This document shows, piece by piece, positions 12,401 through 31,431 of a stretch of DNA of 64,000 nt. The position numbers were made by a program, and so were the translations under genes. The first letter of the stretch is position 1. Each line of letters begins with the position of its first letter. Origin of the DNA: Xiphophorus maculatus (lineage: Eukaryota; Chordata; Actinopteri; Cyprinodontiformes; Poeciliidae); contig NC_036447.1 of assembly GCF_002775205.1 (NCBI RefSeq), positions 22,674,501 through 22,738,500 of the forward strand, read 5' to 3'. The notes beneath the pieces were generated by a model. That model was given only the letters and a program-made list of their open reading frames with translations. It was not told the origin of the DNA and did not search any database.

Positions 12401-14438
12401 TTCTGTTTGACTTTGTCTTTTTTTTATGTTTCCTCCACACACAGGGCTACACACACCACGATGAAATAAACCTCACCGCCTCGAGCTTTCGCAGTAAGCT
12501 TCCCCTCTCCGATATCTCACTACCTGAGTGTACCTGCGCATATTGGTGTGAATAACACTTGTCCCAAAATTACCCCGGTAGACTTAGAGTATAAAACAGA
12601 GATCGGCGCTTCGTCCTGCATGCTCACTCCTACCGCATCCCCGAGGGACTCCAGCCTCCCCGAAGAACGAGGCGCTAGCGACAGCAGTGGAGGGTGAGTA
12701 AACAGCCGATCGTAGGTGAACGGTATCTTACGTCCACAGCCTGCTTCCTGCTGAGAACACAGATTTTCTGTCAGATCTGGATTCTGGACAGAACTACAAA
12801 AAATAATTTTCCCGCTTCTGCATCAACAATCAAACTTTTTGGATCAAGACTTCATTTCATCCACGCATAAAACGAGTTTTCCTTGGTCTTGCTGAGAGAT
12901 TAGTTCGTTAATCCTTGAGATGTTCTTCAGGTGAAAGAAGGCCGACTTTGTAACGGTCTTCATGTGACGCTGAAGGTTCAGGTCAGAGTCCATCACTACA
13001 CTCGGGTTTCGGCCCTGATCGCTGGTTTCTGGTTTTAATAAGATACATGCTGACTCTAGGTTCTTCCTCTTTGGGTCCAAAGATAATATCTTCAGTTTCT
13101 TTTCTGTTTCTGATCAAGTTATGGCACATCCACGCGTTGATTTGTTCAGCACTCAAATGGGTTCATAGTTATCTGGTGACATTGTAATGTAGAGCTGTGT
13201 ATCCTCTTTATGATTATCGTACCTTAATTTATGACATGTAGTAATCTGAGTAAGTGGGAACATGTAGATATTAAATAAGAAGGGTCCCAGGATGGAACCC
13301 AAGAGGGGCCCCATATGTGATTTTTGTCTGTTCCGCTGGGAAGTTACCGACTGACACGAAAAAGTCCCTGTTTAGGTAAGATTTGAACCAGTCAAGTACC
13401 GGACCAGAAAGTCCAATCCAGCTCTCTCCGATTAGAATCTCAGTGTTTAATGCCACACTGAGGAACAGAACCAGCACCGTGGTATAAAAACATAGTATGT
13501 TTTTATGCAGATTGAACAGTTTGACAAGGGCAGTCTCCATATTGTTCCCTTCTCCTGACTTATACCTTTGTACAATGAAATCATTTTAAAACTTCCCTGC
13601 AAACTGTGGCTTTAGCTAAAATATTCAAACAAGCAAATATCAGAAAGTTTCTTCTATGATGGCTGAACTTGTTCGCTATATTCACTGAAACTGATGGCAG
13701 ACTGAAGGAAGACTGACTGCTGAAAATAAATCTAAAGTTGCTTCAACAAAGTGTTAGCTTAAAGATGTGACCCCTGGGTTATCTGACATTTTTCATACCC
13801 TGCTTCCACCCGACATATTTAGTAGTTTTTCAACTGAATTGTGGACAGTATGTGCCACATTAGCTGTGGAAATCTCCTTTTGATGTCGCTTTTAATCCCA
13901 CTTTTAAAATCCCCTGCAGCGGTGCTTCAAGATTTTTCTCCACCCAGTGAGTTTTGTAAAAGTCCGACTTGATTTTTCTGTTTGTTTGTTTGTTTGTTTG
14001 TTTGTTTGTTTGTTTGTTTTTTTACCCAAAGGCACATGAAGTTTGGCAGCACCAGAGTAAGCCCGGTGGACTGGACCGTGTCTGACGTGGTCAGTTATTT
14101 CACATCCGTGGGTTTCCCCGAGCAGGCGGCAGCCTTCAGGACACAGGTGAGGCTGTTTGCGCCTGTTTCTGCCTCTAGAGGGCGCCAGAGACTGCGCCTG
14201 TTGAATTGTTGCAAACTCCACGGGCCTGCTACACTCACTGCTTTGCGCTGTTCCACAGGAAATCGACGGGAAGTCTCTCCTCCTCATGCAGCGCAACGAC
14301 GTTTTGACCGGCCTGTCGATCAAACTCGGACCCGCCCTCAAGATCTACGAGCGTCACGTCAAGGTTCTGCAGAAAACACACTTTGAGGAGAATGACTGCT
14401 ACGAAGATGCCAAAGATGCACTCAGGCTGTTATGTTAA
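6442..14438 (+). CDS. samd1: SAMD1, winged-helix and SAM domain chromatin protein (6 exons)
   Basis: Exons: 6442-7551, 10507-10753, 11283-11444, 12495 (or 12582)-12693, 14032-14146, 14259-14438. The product is about 670 aa, or 641 aa with the shorter exon 4. Residues about 7-80 are the SAMD1 winged helix ([18 protein letters not shown], then [15 protein letters not shown]). Residues about 287-345 match a second conserved block ([19 protein letters not shown]). An acidic, low-complexity middle follows. The SAM domain lies at about 584-650 ([56 protein letters not shown]). In the family, the winged helix binds unmethylated CpG islands and the SAM domain oligomerises and contacts L3MBTL3/KDM1A repressor complexes in the nucleus. 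The start at 6442 is the first ATG ahead of the winged helix and lies in a CpG-rich exon. Phases 0,1,1,2,0 agree at all junctions. The exon 4 acceptor is ambiguous: TAG and CAG candidates share one phase. Confidence 0.93.
7893..8000 (-). repeat. Left arm of a dispersed inverted pair in samd1 intron 1
   Basis: This stretch pairs in inverted orientation with about 9895-10005. The 64-bp core (from TGCACGACACTGAAG to GCTGCATTCAA) matches the reverse complement of the other arm at about 50 of 64 positions by hand count. Both arms carry a CGACTAAA segment followed by CGCTGCATT. They are probably two copies of one short interspersed repeat; a tRNA-derived SINE is possible because a TAGCTCAATTGG A-box-like string occurs in the other copy. 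Confidence 0.55.
8840..9500 (-). mobile_element. Tc1-like DNA transposon fragments in samd1 intron 1
   Basis: Two short pieces resemble the minus strand of a Tc1 transposase region that encodes VKHGGGSIMLWG-type residues: about 8850-8900 (CTACCACCGCCATGCTTCAT) and about 9400-9495 (CAGCATGATGTTACCATCGC). Upstream of the second, GCTCCATGCAACTTCCCATC matches the same family. Both are decayed and have no intact ends. Confidence 0.5.
9895..10005 (+). repeat. Right arm of the inverted pair, tRNA-like A-box string
   Basis: Inverted partner of 7893-8000. It contains TAGCTCAATTGG at 9909-9920, which resembles a tRNA promoter A box, and TAGTCGAGCACC further on, weakly like a B box. No cloverleaf can be drawn, so it is not annotated as a tRNA. 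It borders the CpG-rich intronic stretch that follows. Confidence 0.5.
9985..10210. promoter_or_regulatory. CpG-rich island inside samd1 intron 1
   Basis: Over about 220 bp, in an otherwise AT-rich intron, the sequence is strongly GC- and CpG-rich (runs such as GCCCGCCTCGCCGCGTGC). It lies 300-500 bp before samd1 exon 2 (10507). Open frames cross it on both strands, as expected of GC-rich DNA, and none resembles a known protein. An intragenic promoter, enhancer or alternative 5' exon is possible; this is inference from composition. Confidence 0.4.
10800..10960 (+). mobile_element. Tc1-like element end, samd1 intron 2
   Basis: GAGTATTCATACTGGAAAAT, then a CACAACCACAAACTTCAATG stretch and TTTTGTTGGGATT, follow the well-known terminal region of a teleost Tc1-like family (AAGTATTCATACC... 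ACAACC... TTTATTGGGATTTTATGTG). Only this end is present. An oppositely oriented end lies at 11780-11918, beyond samd1 exon 3. Confidence 0.6.
11780..11918 (-). mobile_element. Tc1-like element end, samd1 intron 3 (opposite orientation)
   Basis: Read on the minus strand, CAGTGCTGTGCGAAAGTATT at the outer edge leads into CACATTTCGACTGGC and a GACCAACACTTAGAG segment, the order seen at the outer end of the same Tc1-like family. With the 10800-10960 copy it brackets samd1 exon 3 in inverted orientation. Confidence 0.55.
12835..13560 (-). mobile_element. LINE reverse transcriptase fragment in samd1 intron 4
   Basis: On the minus strand, about 13540-13270 encodes RT palm residues ([20 protein letters not shown], then [18 protein letters not shown]; usual TYGVPQGSILGP). 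About 13080-12844 encodes the later region ([30 protein letters not shown]; usual IFDSDLSFEKQIKAVTKTAF). The order is correct for one element, with internal loss and frame breaks. It lies antisense to samd1. Confidence 0.88.
13979..14017. repeat. (TTTG)n microsatellite abutting the samd1 SAM-exon acceptor
   Basis: About ten TTTG units end 14 bp before the AG acceptor (14030-14031) of the first SAM-domain exon and, with the following T run, supply its pyrimidine-rich tract. Confidence 0.95.
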
Positions 14439-16635
14439 CATCTAAATATAGCTCAAGTAGTAAAAAAAAAAAAAAGCATGTCTTTACATAAGGTAATATA
14501 AGTTTTGAGAAAAGCATCAAGCAAACATGGCTCAGCTTTTGTTTAGTCTGTGTAGGAATTTCGCAGGATTTTCTAGGAGGACTTTTCTACTGAATGAAGC
14601 ACAAATGATGGCACAAAGTAGAATATGAGAACATTTTCATATGAATAGATCAAACACAAAAAGGCATTTTATTTTATTTTTTAAAATTGCAGCATTTTTT
14701 TTTTAATTATTATTATTAATCTGTGTAAGATAGTTTGTGTTTTTGTGCTGTGTCTTAAGCGGATCGCCTCAGAATTCATGTTACGTTTACATTTTAGGTC
14801 TGTGGTAAAACAACTTCCTGCTTCTAGGTCTGATTCTTCTTCATATGGAAGAAACGTAGTGGAAAAAAAATAGCAGCTTAGATAGAAGATTTTTTTTATA
14901 CACCCTGAAGCTGAACTGAAGCTGGACTGAAGCTGGACTGAAGCGTTACGATTACGTAATTTGTGTTTATGTCGACCCAGAACTCATCAACACAACCAGC
15001 CGGTGTTTTCTCTCAGTTTTTTTAAAGGTTATTATTTGAGGGTTGATGTTCTTCATCTGTAGCCTAAAGCGTCACATGAACAGCTGGCAATTAAAGGTCC
15101 ATAATGTGTCCAGATAGAATTTGCTCTGGTCGATTGGGCCTTTTGGATTCTGACGTCAGGAATCGTTTTTGCAAATTTACTCTTTTGCCCAAAGCCTTGG
15201 TATAACTTTGATATATGACTAGGATCTAAATTAAGTTTCTATATGCAAAAAATGGAGAAAAAAACTGCTTCAAATTTGTTGTTTTTCTGTTTTTGCTGTT
15301 GTGTCTGGGCTGCACAGCACACCGAAAAAACCCATTAGACATGTCAACATAAAAAAAATACCAAAACCTGCGGTTCATTAAATGTAGCTCCAAAGCAGCA
15401 CTGCAGGAAACTAAAGCTTGACTTCCAAGTGTAAAAGTTATTGCTTAGTCCAAAACAGATGGAACTGATTTTTTAAACAAATCATCAGAACTGAATGATT
15501 TCCATGGAAGCAGTGTTGTCATGTTCCAGTCCTCAAATGTCCGCATGTCTTAAATGCTCACCTGGCTAAACATTTGATTTAAACAAATGAGTCTTTATTA
15601 AGCCTTTGCAGAACTGGATGTAGAGGTAATTAAGCCACATTTCCCTGAGGGCTGGATTTGGACTTATCTAAAGAATCAAGAGCAATAACACAAAGTCTCT
15701 GCAGCAGCAAACCGATGTAGAAAAATCCATTTTCAGGGACTGAGCTAATATTTTCTGTTTGTCTCATTTTTTTGAATTTACATGCATGCAAAACTCTTCA
15801 TGTAGCAAAGAAAACGGCGGTCCCACAGCAGCTAAACGAACTGAAATCTGCTCATATTCAGCACAATCCTTCGTCTTCGTCAGTCGGTTCTTGAAAGCGT
15901 CACAAAGGAAGATTTTTGCATAAGTATGAGTTACACGTCCAACACACATTTATTTAGTTGTTTATGTTTATTTTGGCTAAAAAATAAAATAAAATAAAAA
16001 AAAGAGCCAAATTACGTTATAGTATGTAAGTGTGAGCTTCTTTTGGTCTAACTGAACTCTGATTGCTGGAATTTGAACATGGTGGATATGTATAAGTTTG
16101 CATACAGAGAACGGCGATCAGTTTACATGTACCACGAAAATGCACCAAAACCGAACAGAATACTGTATACGTATTTACATTGTAAAATCCTCATTAAACA
16201 ATAGGATATCAGTGAGGCAATCAAATATTAAAATGCGTTTTTACACTCTTGGTGACGTCATGTGAGCAGAAAACGCATTTCCTCAGCACCCATTCTAAGT
16301 TTTCCTTTAAAACTTTCTTGCTTTATTTGTCTTTTTTTTACACATTGGTTTGCTTTGGCAGTAATTTCTCCTGAGACGTGTTCCTGTTTGTGCATTTGAA
16401 CTTTCTCTACCTCTTGCTTTATGCGTCGATGTTGTTATGTTACGATATCAAAACGTTTTCTGTCACTTCACCTTTTTGATGAGAGGAACCCGTTTGGAGA
16501 GAACAGCTGCGTTTCAGACTGTAGAAAATGGTTGATTTTCCTGTCATTTGTTACTTGTTACAGAACAATTTTAGTAAATAAAAGCCAAAAAATTAAAATA
16601 TTAAAGCAAAACATATGCTGCTGTGTAGAAGTTAT

Positions 16636-16800
16636 GTGCCCGGTGCCTTGCAGATTTATTCACACATCATTTTCACATTTCGTCACAATATGACCGCAAA
16701 CCTCGGCGCATGCTTTTGGGATTTTATGTGACTGAAAACAACACAAAGGAGAGCAAATCTGTACTGGAAGAAATATCAGACGTGGTTTTCACTGATCAGT
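16636..16800 (+). mobile_element. Tc1-like element end fragment
   Basis: CGGTGCCTTGCAGATTTATT, then TTTTCACATTTCGTCACAAT and TTTTGGGATTTTATGTGACT, follow the terminal sequence of the Tc1-like family seen elsewhere in the window. No transposase remains. Confidence 0.6.
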
Positions 16801-16899
16801 TGTCCCTGCATTTCTATTCACTCCCCCAATCTAAGTAAACCCATCAACTCCAACCTCCCTGTCCCTGGATGCTGCACTCAGGTTGATGTGCAGGGTTCT

Positions 16900-17025
16900 G
16901 TGATTTCCATCCATCCATTTTCTTACACTCTCATCCCATTGGGGTCAGGAGAGGTTCTGGAGTCCAGCGGCCAACAGGCGAGAGGTGAGCTACACCCTGG
17001 ACAGGTCGCCACTCCATCGCAGTGT
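16900..17025. repeat. Dispersed teleost repeat (LINE or SINE tail type)
   Basis: CCATCCATTTTCTTACACTC leads into ATTGGGGTCAGGAG and ACACCCTGGACAGGTCGCCA. This is recalled as a very common teleost interspersed repeat, probably a LINE 3' tail. It has no coding potential. Confidence 0.65.
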
Positions 17026-17144
17026 TCTGTGATTTATTGTTTTTGTTTTGTTTGTTGCTGTTGTTGGAGGTTAGCCATTAGGCTGAATGTCAAATTTTTG
17101 GTCTTTTATCATCGCCTTCTTGAAACAAGTTACAAAACTGACCT

Positions 17145-17265
17145 GTAGTGACTTTCTTTCAGCTATGGATTCTTTTTGCCACTCTTCTACAAAGAGTGGC
17201 AAGATCTTTGTTGTTAAGATCATGAAGAGCAGCTACAAATAGATTCTCCCACCCGCTTCTCTGTC
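17145..17265 (-). mobile_element. Tc1-like internal fragment
   Basis: CTTTCTTTCAGCTATGG, TGCCACTCTTCTACAAAGAG and AGATTCTCCCACC match, in order, an internal transposase stretch of the same Tc1-like family read on the minus strand. Confidence 0.5.
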
Positions 17266-18465
17266 AATGTAATTGGGCGGCCATTTTTTAAATTTATATA
17301 GTAATTAAATGACACACCGGTTAAAGCTGTCTATTAGCTAGGTGGTATCAAAGGGCTGAATTGCTGCTGCATAAAATCCCAGCCGGTTTTGTCGTTGCAA
17401 CGTGACAAAGTATGAGAATTTTCAATGAACACGGCTGGATTTAGAAGGATAAGGAACCCTGGGCTGTAGCCACTTTTAGAGCCCTATTCTCATGCAAATT
17501 GCGAAATATTATTGGGTAGGTTTACACATTTACTGGTACAACTTGATGGAGGGTCAGTTTAAAACGTGACAGACGGGCCCCCCCATCTGGTCCCCAAAAA
17601 GATGATCATTTTTCAAACATTTGAGTGAAGTTTAAATGAATAGAAGTCAAACAGTATTTCATTAAAATATACACAAACCCATGATTTTAATATTAGCAGA
17701 GACAGTATACACAAAAAACTTTTTTTTTCTTTATCTTTTGCCTCCCCCCAACCCCCCTACCCTGGGCTACTGCCCCACAGCCCCTTTCCAACCCCTGACC
17801 CAGGCAATGAATACCCAACACAAGCGCTCAGCGCGTCAGGAAGGGAGCCGGTGACAGTTCAGAGCAGCTGGGACACAACAGCAGCTCGTGTTTCAACAAC
17901 AAAAAAATAAAAAAATAAAAACAGAAATGGCTGATCCGGGAGACGACACAAAACACAGCTTCCATTTTGAGGAGAAAAGGAAATCTATATGCAGAATTTA
18001 TTTGGGCGCATGAATATTCAGCAGCTGCTGCGAGCAGCTGAGCTCTCGGTTTTACATTTTTGCAGGCGAGGAGCGAGGGGTAGGAGGAAACCTCACACTG
18101 TCTGCGCTGCGCGCTTTGGGACGCTCTCCAAGGTAAAGTGCCTGGGATCCCTGGCGCTCATGTTGGGGTTATAACAGGAGACGCAGACGGACGTGTTTAT
18201 GCCACACAGGCAGAGTGCGGCTCCTGCAAACATGAAGACTGGAGACAAGTGAGGGGGAAAAAAAAAAGAAAAAGAAATAAATAAAGCAAAAGGCCGGGAG
18301 TCTCAGCTGGGAACTTTTTGGCCTCTGAAGAACAAAAGCAGCTCACCAAAGACCAAAAAGATCAGACAGAAAGCTCGAAGCTTTGAAACATAAGGGACCG
18401 ACTGTTGGATATTCTGCAGCGTAAAATTGAGCTTATCTGAATCTCCAAGACGAAGGAGAGAAGAC

Positions 18466-27475
<9,010 letters not shown>

Positions 27476-27642
27476 TGATGATGGTTTGATACCAGAAGAG
27501 AAGCAAGAGGTCAAATGAAAAGTGTTTGTCTAAATCTCTGTGACTGATAGAAACTATAAAATTTTTACAATGAAATGTAAAAGCATAAAGATACAGTGAC
27601 TGTTTTGAGTAATGGTAAATAAATGTTGATTTGTTTTTTGTT

Positions 27643-27706
27643 TTATTTGCATTACATTACTTATTGTAATGCAAATAAACTTCATAACATTCAGGATGTT
27701 ATGAAG
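27643..27706 (+). other. Two adjacent perfect hairpins in the VCP-like 3' UTR
   Basis: Hairpin 1 has 14-bp arms TTATTTGCATTACA (27643-27656) and its complement (27665-27678). Hairpin 2 has 11-bp arms CTTCATAACAT (27680-27690) and complement (27696-27706). They lie 170-230 bp after the stop and before the AATAAA. Confidence 0.85.
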
Positions 27707-27835
27707 AGAAGATAAACTGGCCTCTTGTCCAGTCATCCAGTCTTTTGCATTAATATTAATTTTTCATGTCGTGTCGGATGTCGAGTCATTTTGAAAAAAA
27801 TACTATGTATGTATGAAAATACTTTGTGCTGAAAT

Positions 27836-27841
27836 AATAAA
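27836..27841 (+). terminator. Poly(A) signal AATAAA, VCP-like gene
   Basis: AATAAA about 360 bp after the stop codon; an earlier AATAAA also occurs near 27618. No cleavage site can be seen directly. Confidence 0.6.
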
Positions 27842-29410
27842 GATAAATATGATGGCCTACCTCCAAACAGATGGTAATTTCTCTGCTTCAGTACATTAGT
27901 GATACTTGTTTACATTAGACATATTCATTATCCTTTAAAATGTGTTCCAGTGATCTCAGTGATTTAACACAAAACATAAAACCAAAGATTTGATTTTTTT
28001 GTGTCCAGAGATTATTATAAAAATATTTTAAGTAAGTGAAACAGAAAACGAGTCACCAATAAACCCATCATACCTCATAAAACATTCTGAACAACCTCTT
28101 TACCTTGTCTTATGTCACTATTTGTTTTAAATGCTGCTGTTTCTGAATTGATTGATATTTCATTTAGTCATTTCTCAAAAACAAAAAACTGTCTTTCATT
28201 GTGGCCTCAAATAAAAACTCCAAGCATGATTAATCCACTTGTCTTTTCAATGACATCTTCAAGCCAAAGAGAGTGAAAGATAAGCATAAAACATAAACAG
28301 ATCAAACGAAGCTCTGTTTTCAGATCAGACTGGTCATTTTAAAACCTAATTTTCCAATACAGAAAGAACTTTTTGGAGCCATATCTCTCCGAAGCAGAAA
28401 GGCGCTGTCGTCTGTTGTGCATCAATAATGTCATGCTGTCTGAAATCCCACAGAAAACAGATAGGCCTTTACTAACTTTCAGCTGCTTCCACTCACTACT
28501 TCTGTTTTACTGCTTGGCTAATGTGACATATCCTGGCGACACAGTGATGGGGAACACCTGTTTCCTAACTCTGCAGGTTGGAGCTGGGGCAGAATTTACA
28601 ACATCTCTCTGCTACATCTAATGTAGCTTTTTTAAAATTTACTATTTTGTTACAAATGGTCATTTACCACCGCAGTGAAACACATGCAGACCTGCACTTC
28701 CCTTCTTTCTGTGTGGGTGGTATACATACAGTATATCAACCTATTGTTTGAGTTGCCATCTGCCCTTTATTTTTGTTTTTTGCGGATTCATGAACTGTGC
28801 TAATGTTGATAAATGTAACAGTTTTAAGAAACAAGCAATGGCAAAGCTTGTCCAAGTAGAAACCTAGTGAGCCTCCTTGTCATCAAAAAGGAGAATAGCT
28901 GATGGTCTAGAAATATGACTATTGTGAAGGTCAAAAAACAAATACGTCTGTGGCTGGATTAGGTTAAACGGCATATATCATAATTTGTACAACTTATCCA
29001 ATAGTGCTTGAATTTGTTGCTTTGATTAGTTGTTGTTTTTTTTTTATTAAAAAAAATCTTTGCTTACAAATATAAACATAGAACAAGGACTATAACACAG
29101 GACATGTAACAAAGTATGCCAGTGGGATAGTCTATGTAATAAATATATTTAGTATATTTTTATACAAAAATGTGATTAGTAGTCTGTGTAACAGTTTAAA
29201 GAAAACATCTCACATTTTATTATTTAACATGCGTCTGATGAAATGTCCACACCTGTGTTCACAGTGAATCATAAACAAAGTTTTCCCAACAGAAAAACTT
29301 TTAGGTGCATCAATAATATCTGGCTCGGGTCTAACAGTGTTCTGTTGTATAACCTTCCCGCCTGCAGGTGGCGGTAAAGTTGTGTTGTGACGTGAAGTTC
29401 TGAAGCAAAG

Positions 29411-29418
29411 CGGAAGTG
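29411..29418 (+). promoter_or_regulatory. ETS/GABPA-type site in the ndufb7 promoter
   Basis: CGGAAGTG lies 138-145 bp before the ndufb7 ATG. ETS (NRF-2/GABPA) sites are typical of TATA-less promoters of respiratory chain genes. A CTCF-like core sits just upstream at 29361-29374. Confidence 0.5.
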
Positions 29419-29555
29419 GATGCAGGGGGCTTGTGGAGGTGACCGAATGGCAGATTGCAGACTATTTCTGTAAACATTTCTTTGTTTTTTTAGTGAATAA
29501 CAGCAGTGTGTGATAGATTAATTTTAGCATCCAGTGTGCCTGGATCACCGTTGCC

Positions 29556-30778
29556 ATGGGCGCTCACCTGGCCAAGCGGTATATCACCGAAAGGGACACC
29601 GAGCCGGACCCTACAGAGAAGTTCGAGTTTGACCCGAAGATCGGCTTCGAAGAGAGGAAAGAGAGAGGTCGGTGTGCAGCGACTGGACCGGGTTTTATCT
29701 GAGCTGCTGCTGTTGAGCAGGTGTTTTCACGCTAGAGGGGATTTCACGTCAGTTAGCTTGGGGGTTAGCTCTTGCTAATGTAGCCTTGGAGACGCGAACG
29801 AAGCTGGCCTGTGGACTAGCTAATGTTAGCATATTAAATGGCACAAAACTGTTTACCTTCTGCTGGGAGAGATTTACAGCACAAAGCATAGAGATAATGA
29901 GTTAGACAGATGATATATTGTTTACCTTTTTCCTCTGTGTGTCAAAACTACGTGAAAACATTTTTCAACTGATTTTTTTTTTGTTCCTTTGCAAACATGC
30001 ATATAGTTGTAAAATGAAATGTGCCCTAATAAATAACTACAGGCTACCGACAAAGTTATTTAATGAAGCCTGGCGTGTGTTTATTGTAGTTTAACTTCAA
30101 TTTCAGATTCTTTATGTAGTGATAAAACGTCATTCTGTGTTTTTCCTGTCAGCATAAAAAATGGTTGTAACAGTCTGTGCATAAAAAGTCTTTAGCAGGT
30201 TTTAAAACTATTTAATTCAAACGTAACATGAACAAAAACAGTATTGCAGAAACCTTGAAATGCTGACCAGTTTTTCATATTAGTACTACAAATTCCTTTT
30301 TGTAGTACATTGTGTTTCACTAATATAATGAAACAACCTGCTGTGGTTTTGGGCTGTTGCTCTTTTTCAGAGATGATCGCCACCCAGGATCAGATGAACC
30401 TGGCGCAGCTGCCTTTGGGGCAGAGAGATTACTGCGCCCACCATCTGATAAAGCTCATGAAGTGCAAGAGGGACAACTGGCCCAACTTCCTGGCTTGCAA
30501 GCACGAGAGGCACGACTGGGACTACTGCGAACACCAGGAGTAAGTGTCCGCTGGTCACCTTTCCCAAGTTGCTTAAAGGAAAGCTGTGGTGCTGCTGGTT
30601 CATCACACTTTACATGCTGGAGTTTTAAAGTTTAAAAGATCTACCGCTTCAACATGGTGTGCAGTGAATACATGTGCTTCCTGCCTGCAGTTACGTTATG
30701 CGCATGAAGGAGTACGAGAGGGAGAGAAGGCTCCGGCTGAGGAAGAAGAGGATTGAGGCAGAGGCAGAAGCTGCATGA
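29556..30778 (+). CDS. ndufb7: NDUFB7, complex I B18 accessory subunit (3 exons, 122 aa)
   Basis: Exons: 29556-29667, 30371-30539, 30691-30778. The product starts MGAHLAKRY, carrying the MGAHL N-terminus whose glycine is myristoylated in the mammalian protein. It contains the CHCH pattern C-x9-C twice ([14 protein letters not shown] and [14 protein letters not shown]), typical of proteins oxidised in the mitochondrial intermembrane space. A basic tail [20 protein letters not shown] follows. Family role: accessory subunit of NADH:ubiquinone oxidoreductase on the intermembrane-space face. The C-terminus is somewhat shorter than in human (137 aa). An ETS-type GGAAGT site lies about 140 bp upstream and an ATTAAA poly(A) signal about 55 bp after the stop. 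It converges on tecr, with about 650 bp between the two stop codons. Confidence 0.97.
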
Positions 30779-30832
30779 TGAGAAAATCCTCTGACTCTGC
30801 TTCCTTGTATATATACACCTGCTGTTGTTCAC

Positions 30833-30838
30833 ATTAAA
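30833..30838 (+). terminator. Poly(A) signal ATTAAA, ndufb7
   Basis: ATTAAA 55 bp after the ndufb7 stop, before the convergent tecr 3' end. Confidence 0.6.
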
Positions 30839-31431
30839 CAATATTGATCAAGCTCTATATAACATGAAGCCCTTTTTTTATACTGTGTGTGAATATCCAA
30901 AAAGTAAGAAGAAATTGAATCCAGCATGACTTTCTACATGGAAAAGTGCCACCGCCTGCCATTGTTCCAGCATTATTCAAAGATATTAACCCAAAAACAT
31001 TTGAAACAAGACAAAGAAACAAAAGCTTGATTTTTTTTTTTTTTATATATAAATTACCTCAGACAACACTCAATTCTGTCAGTTTCAGATTTTAAGATTC
31101 TTAAGCAATTCAAGGTGAGTTCAAAGATGCTTTCAATGCCAGCCGCTCCAAGCTAAAAAACACCAGAAAACTGCAGCGTGAGGCAATAAAAATGGAACTC
31201 TTGCATATTTTACAGCAGTTTTTAGAAGAACGCAACTCAAAAGTAAACCAGTCAGAACAGTTTGTCTGCAATACAAAAAAAATATATAACAAACTAGTCG
31301 TTTACATTTTTACTCAACACAAGAAGAACTTAAAGCAGGAAGGGAAGCAAGAAATCAAGCTTTGAATCTATCAGTCTAAATCCAGTGTGAGGTTTAGAGA
31401 AAGGACGACGTCCTCGTAGTTGGTGATGGAT
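30839..31431. other. Convergent 3' region between ndufb7 and tecr
   Basis: About 590 bp, AT-rich, with a T run near 31030-31045. It must contain the tecr 3' UTR on the minus strand. I saw no standard minus-strand AATAAA, so tecr may use a variant signal. Confidence 0.5.

Larger units (their letters stand above)
14439..18465. other. samd1 3' UTR and intergenic stretch before the VCP-like gene
   Basis: No further gene was found. It holds an 11-bp tandem repeat (CTGAAGCTGGA units, 14905-14944), an A-rich stretch with AATAAA at 15983-15988 that could end the samd1 transcript, Tc1-like pieces (16636-16800, 17145-17265), and a LINE/SINE-tail-like repeat (16900-17025). A GC-richer block at about 17990-18250 is probably promoter or 5' UTR of the VCP-like gene. 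Confidence 0.55.
27476..29555. other. VCP-like 3' UTR and intergenic stretch before ndufb7
   Basis: It holds two hairpins (27643-27706), a poly(A) signal (27836-27841), then about 1.5 kb of AT-rich DNA without recognisable genes, and the ndufb7 promoter in the last 200 bp. Small open frames, such as one at 28373-28621, look like chance. Confidence 0.6.

Noticed and set aside
17926-18012. ATG with MADPGDDTKHS as an alternative start of the VCP-like protein
   Set aside because: It resembles a VCP start only loosely, runs to a stop without a suitable GT donor, and the 18466 exon fits the VCP gene structure in phase.
28373-28621. 82-codon open frame between the VCP-like gene and ndufb7
   Set aside because: No recognised motif, no splice or promoter context; length expected by chance.
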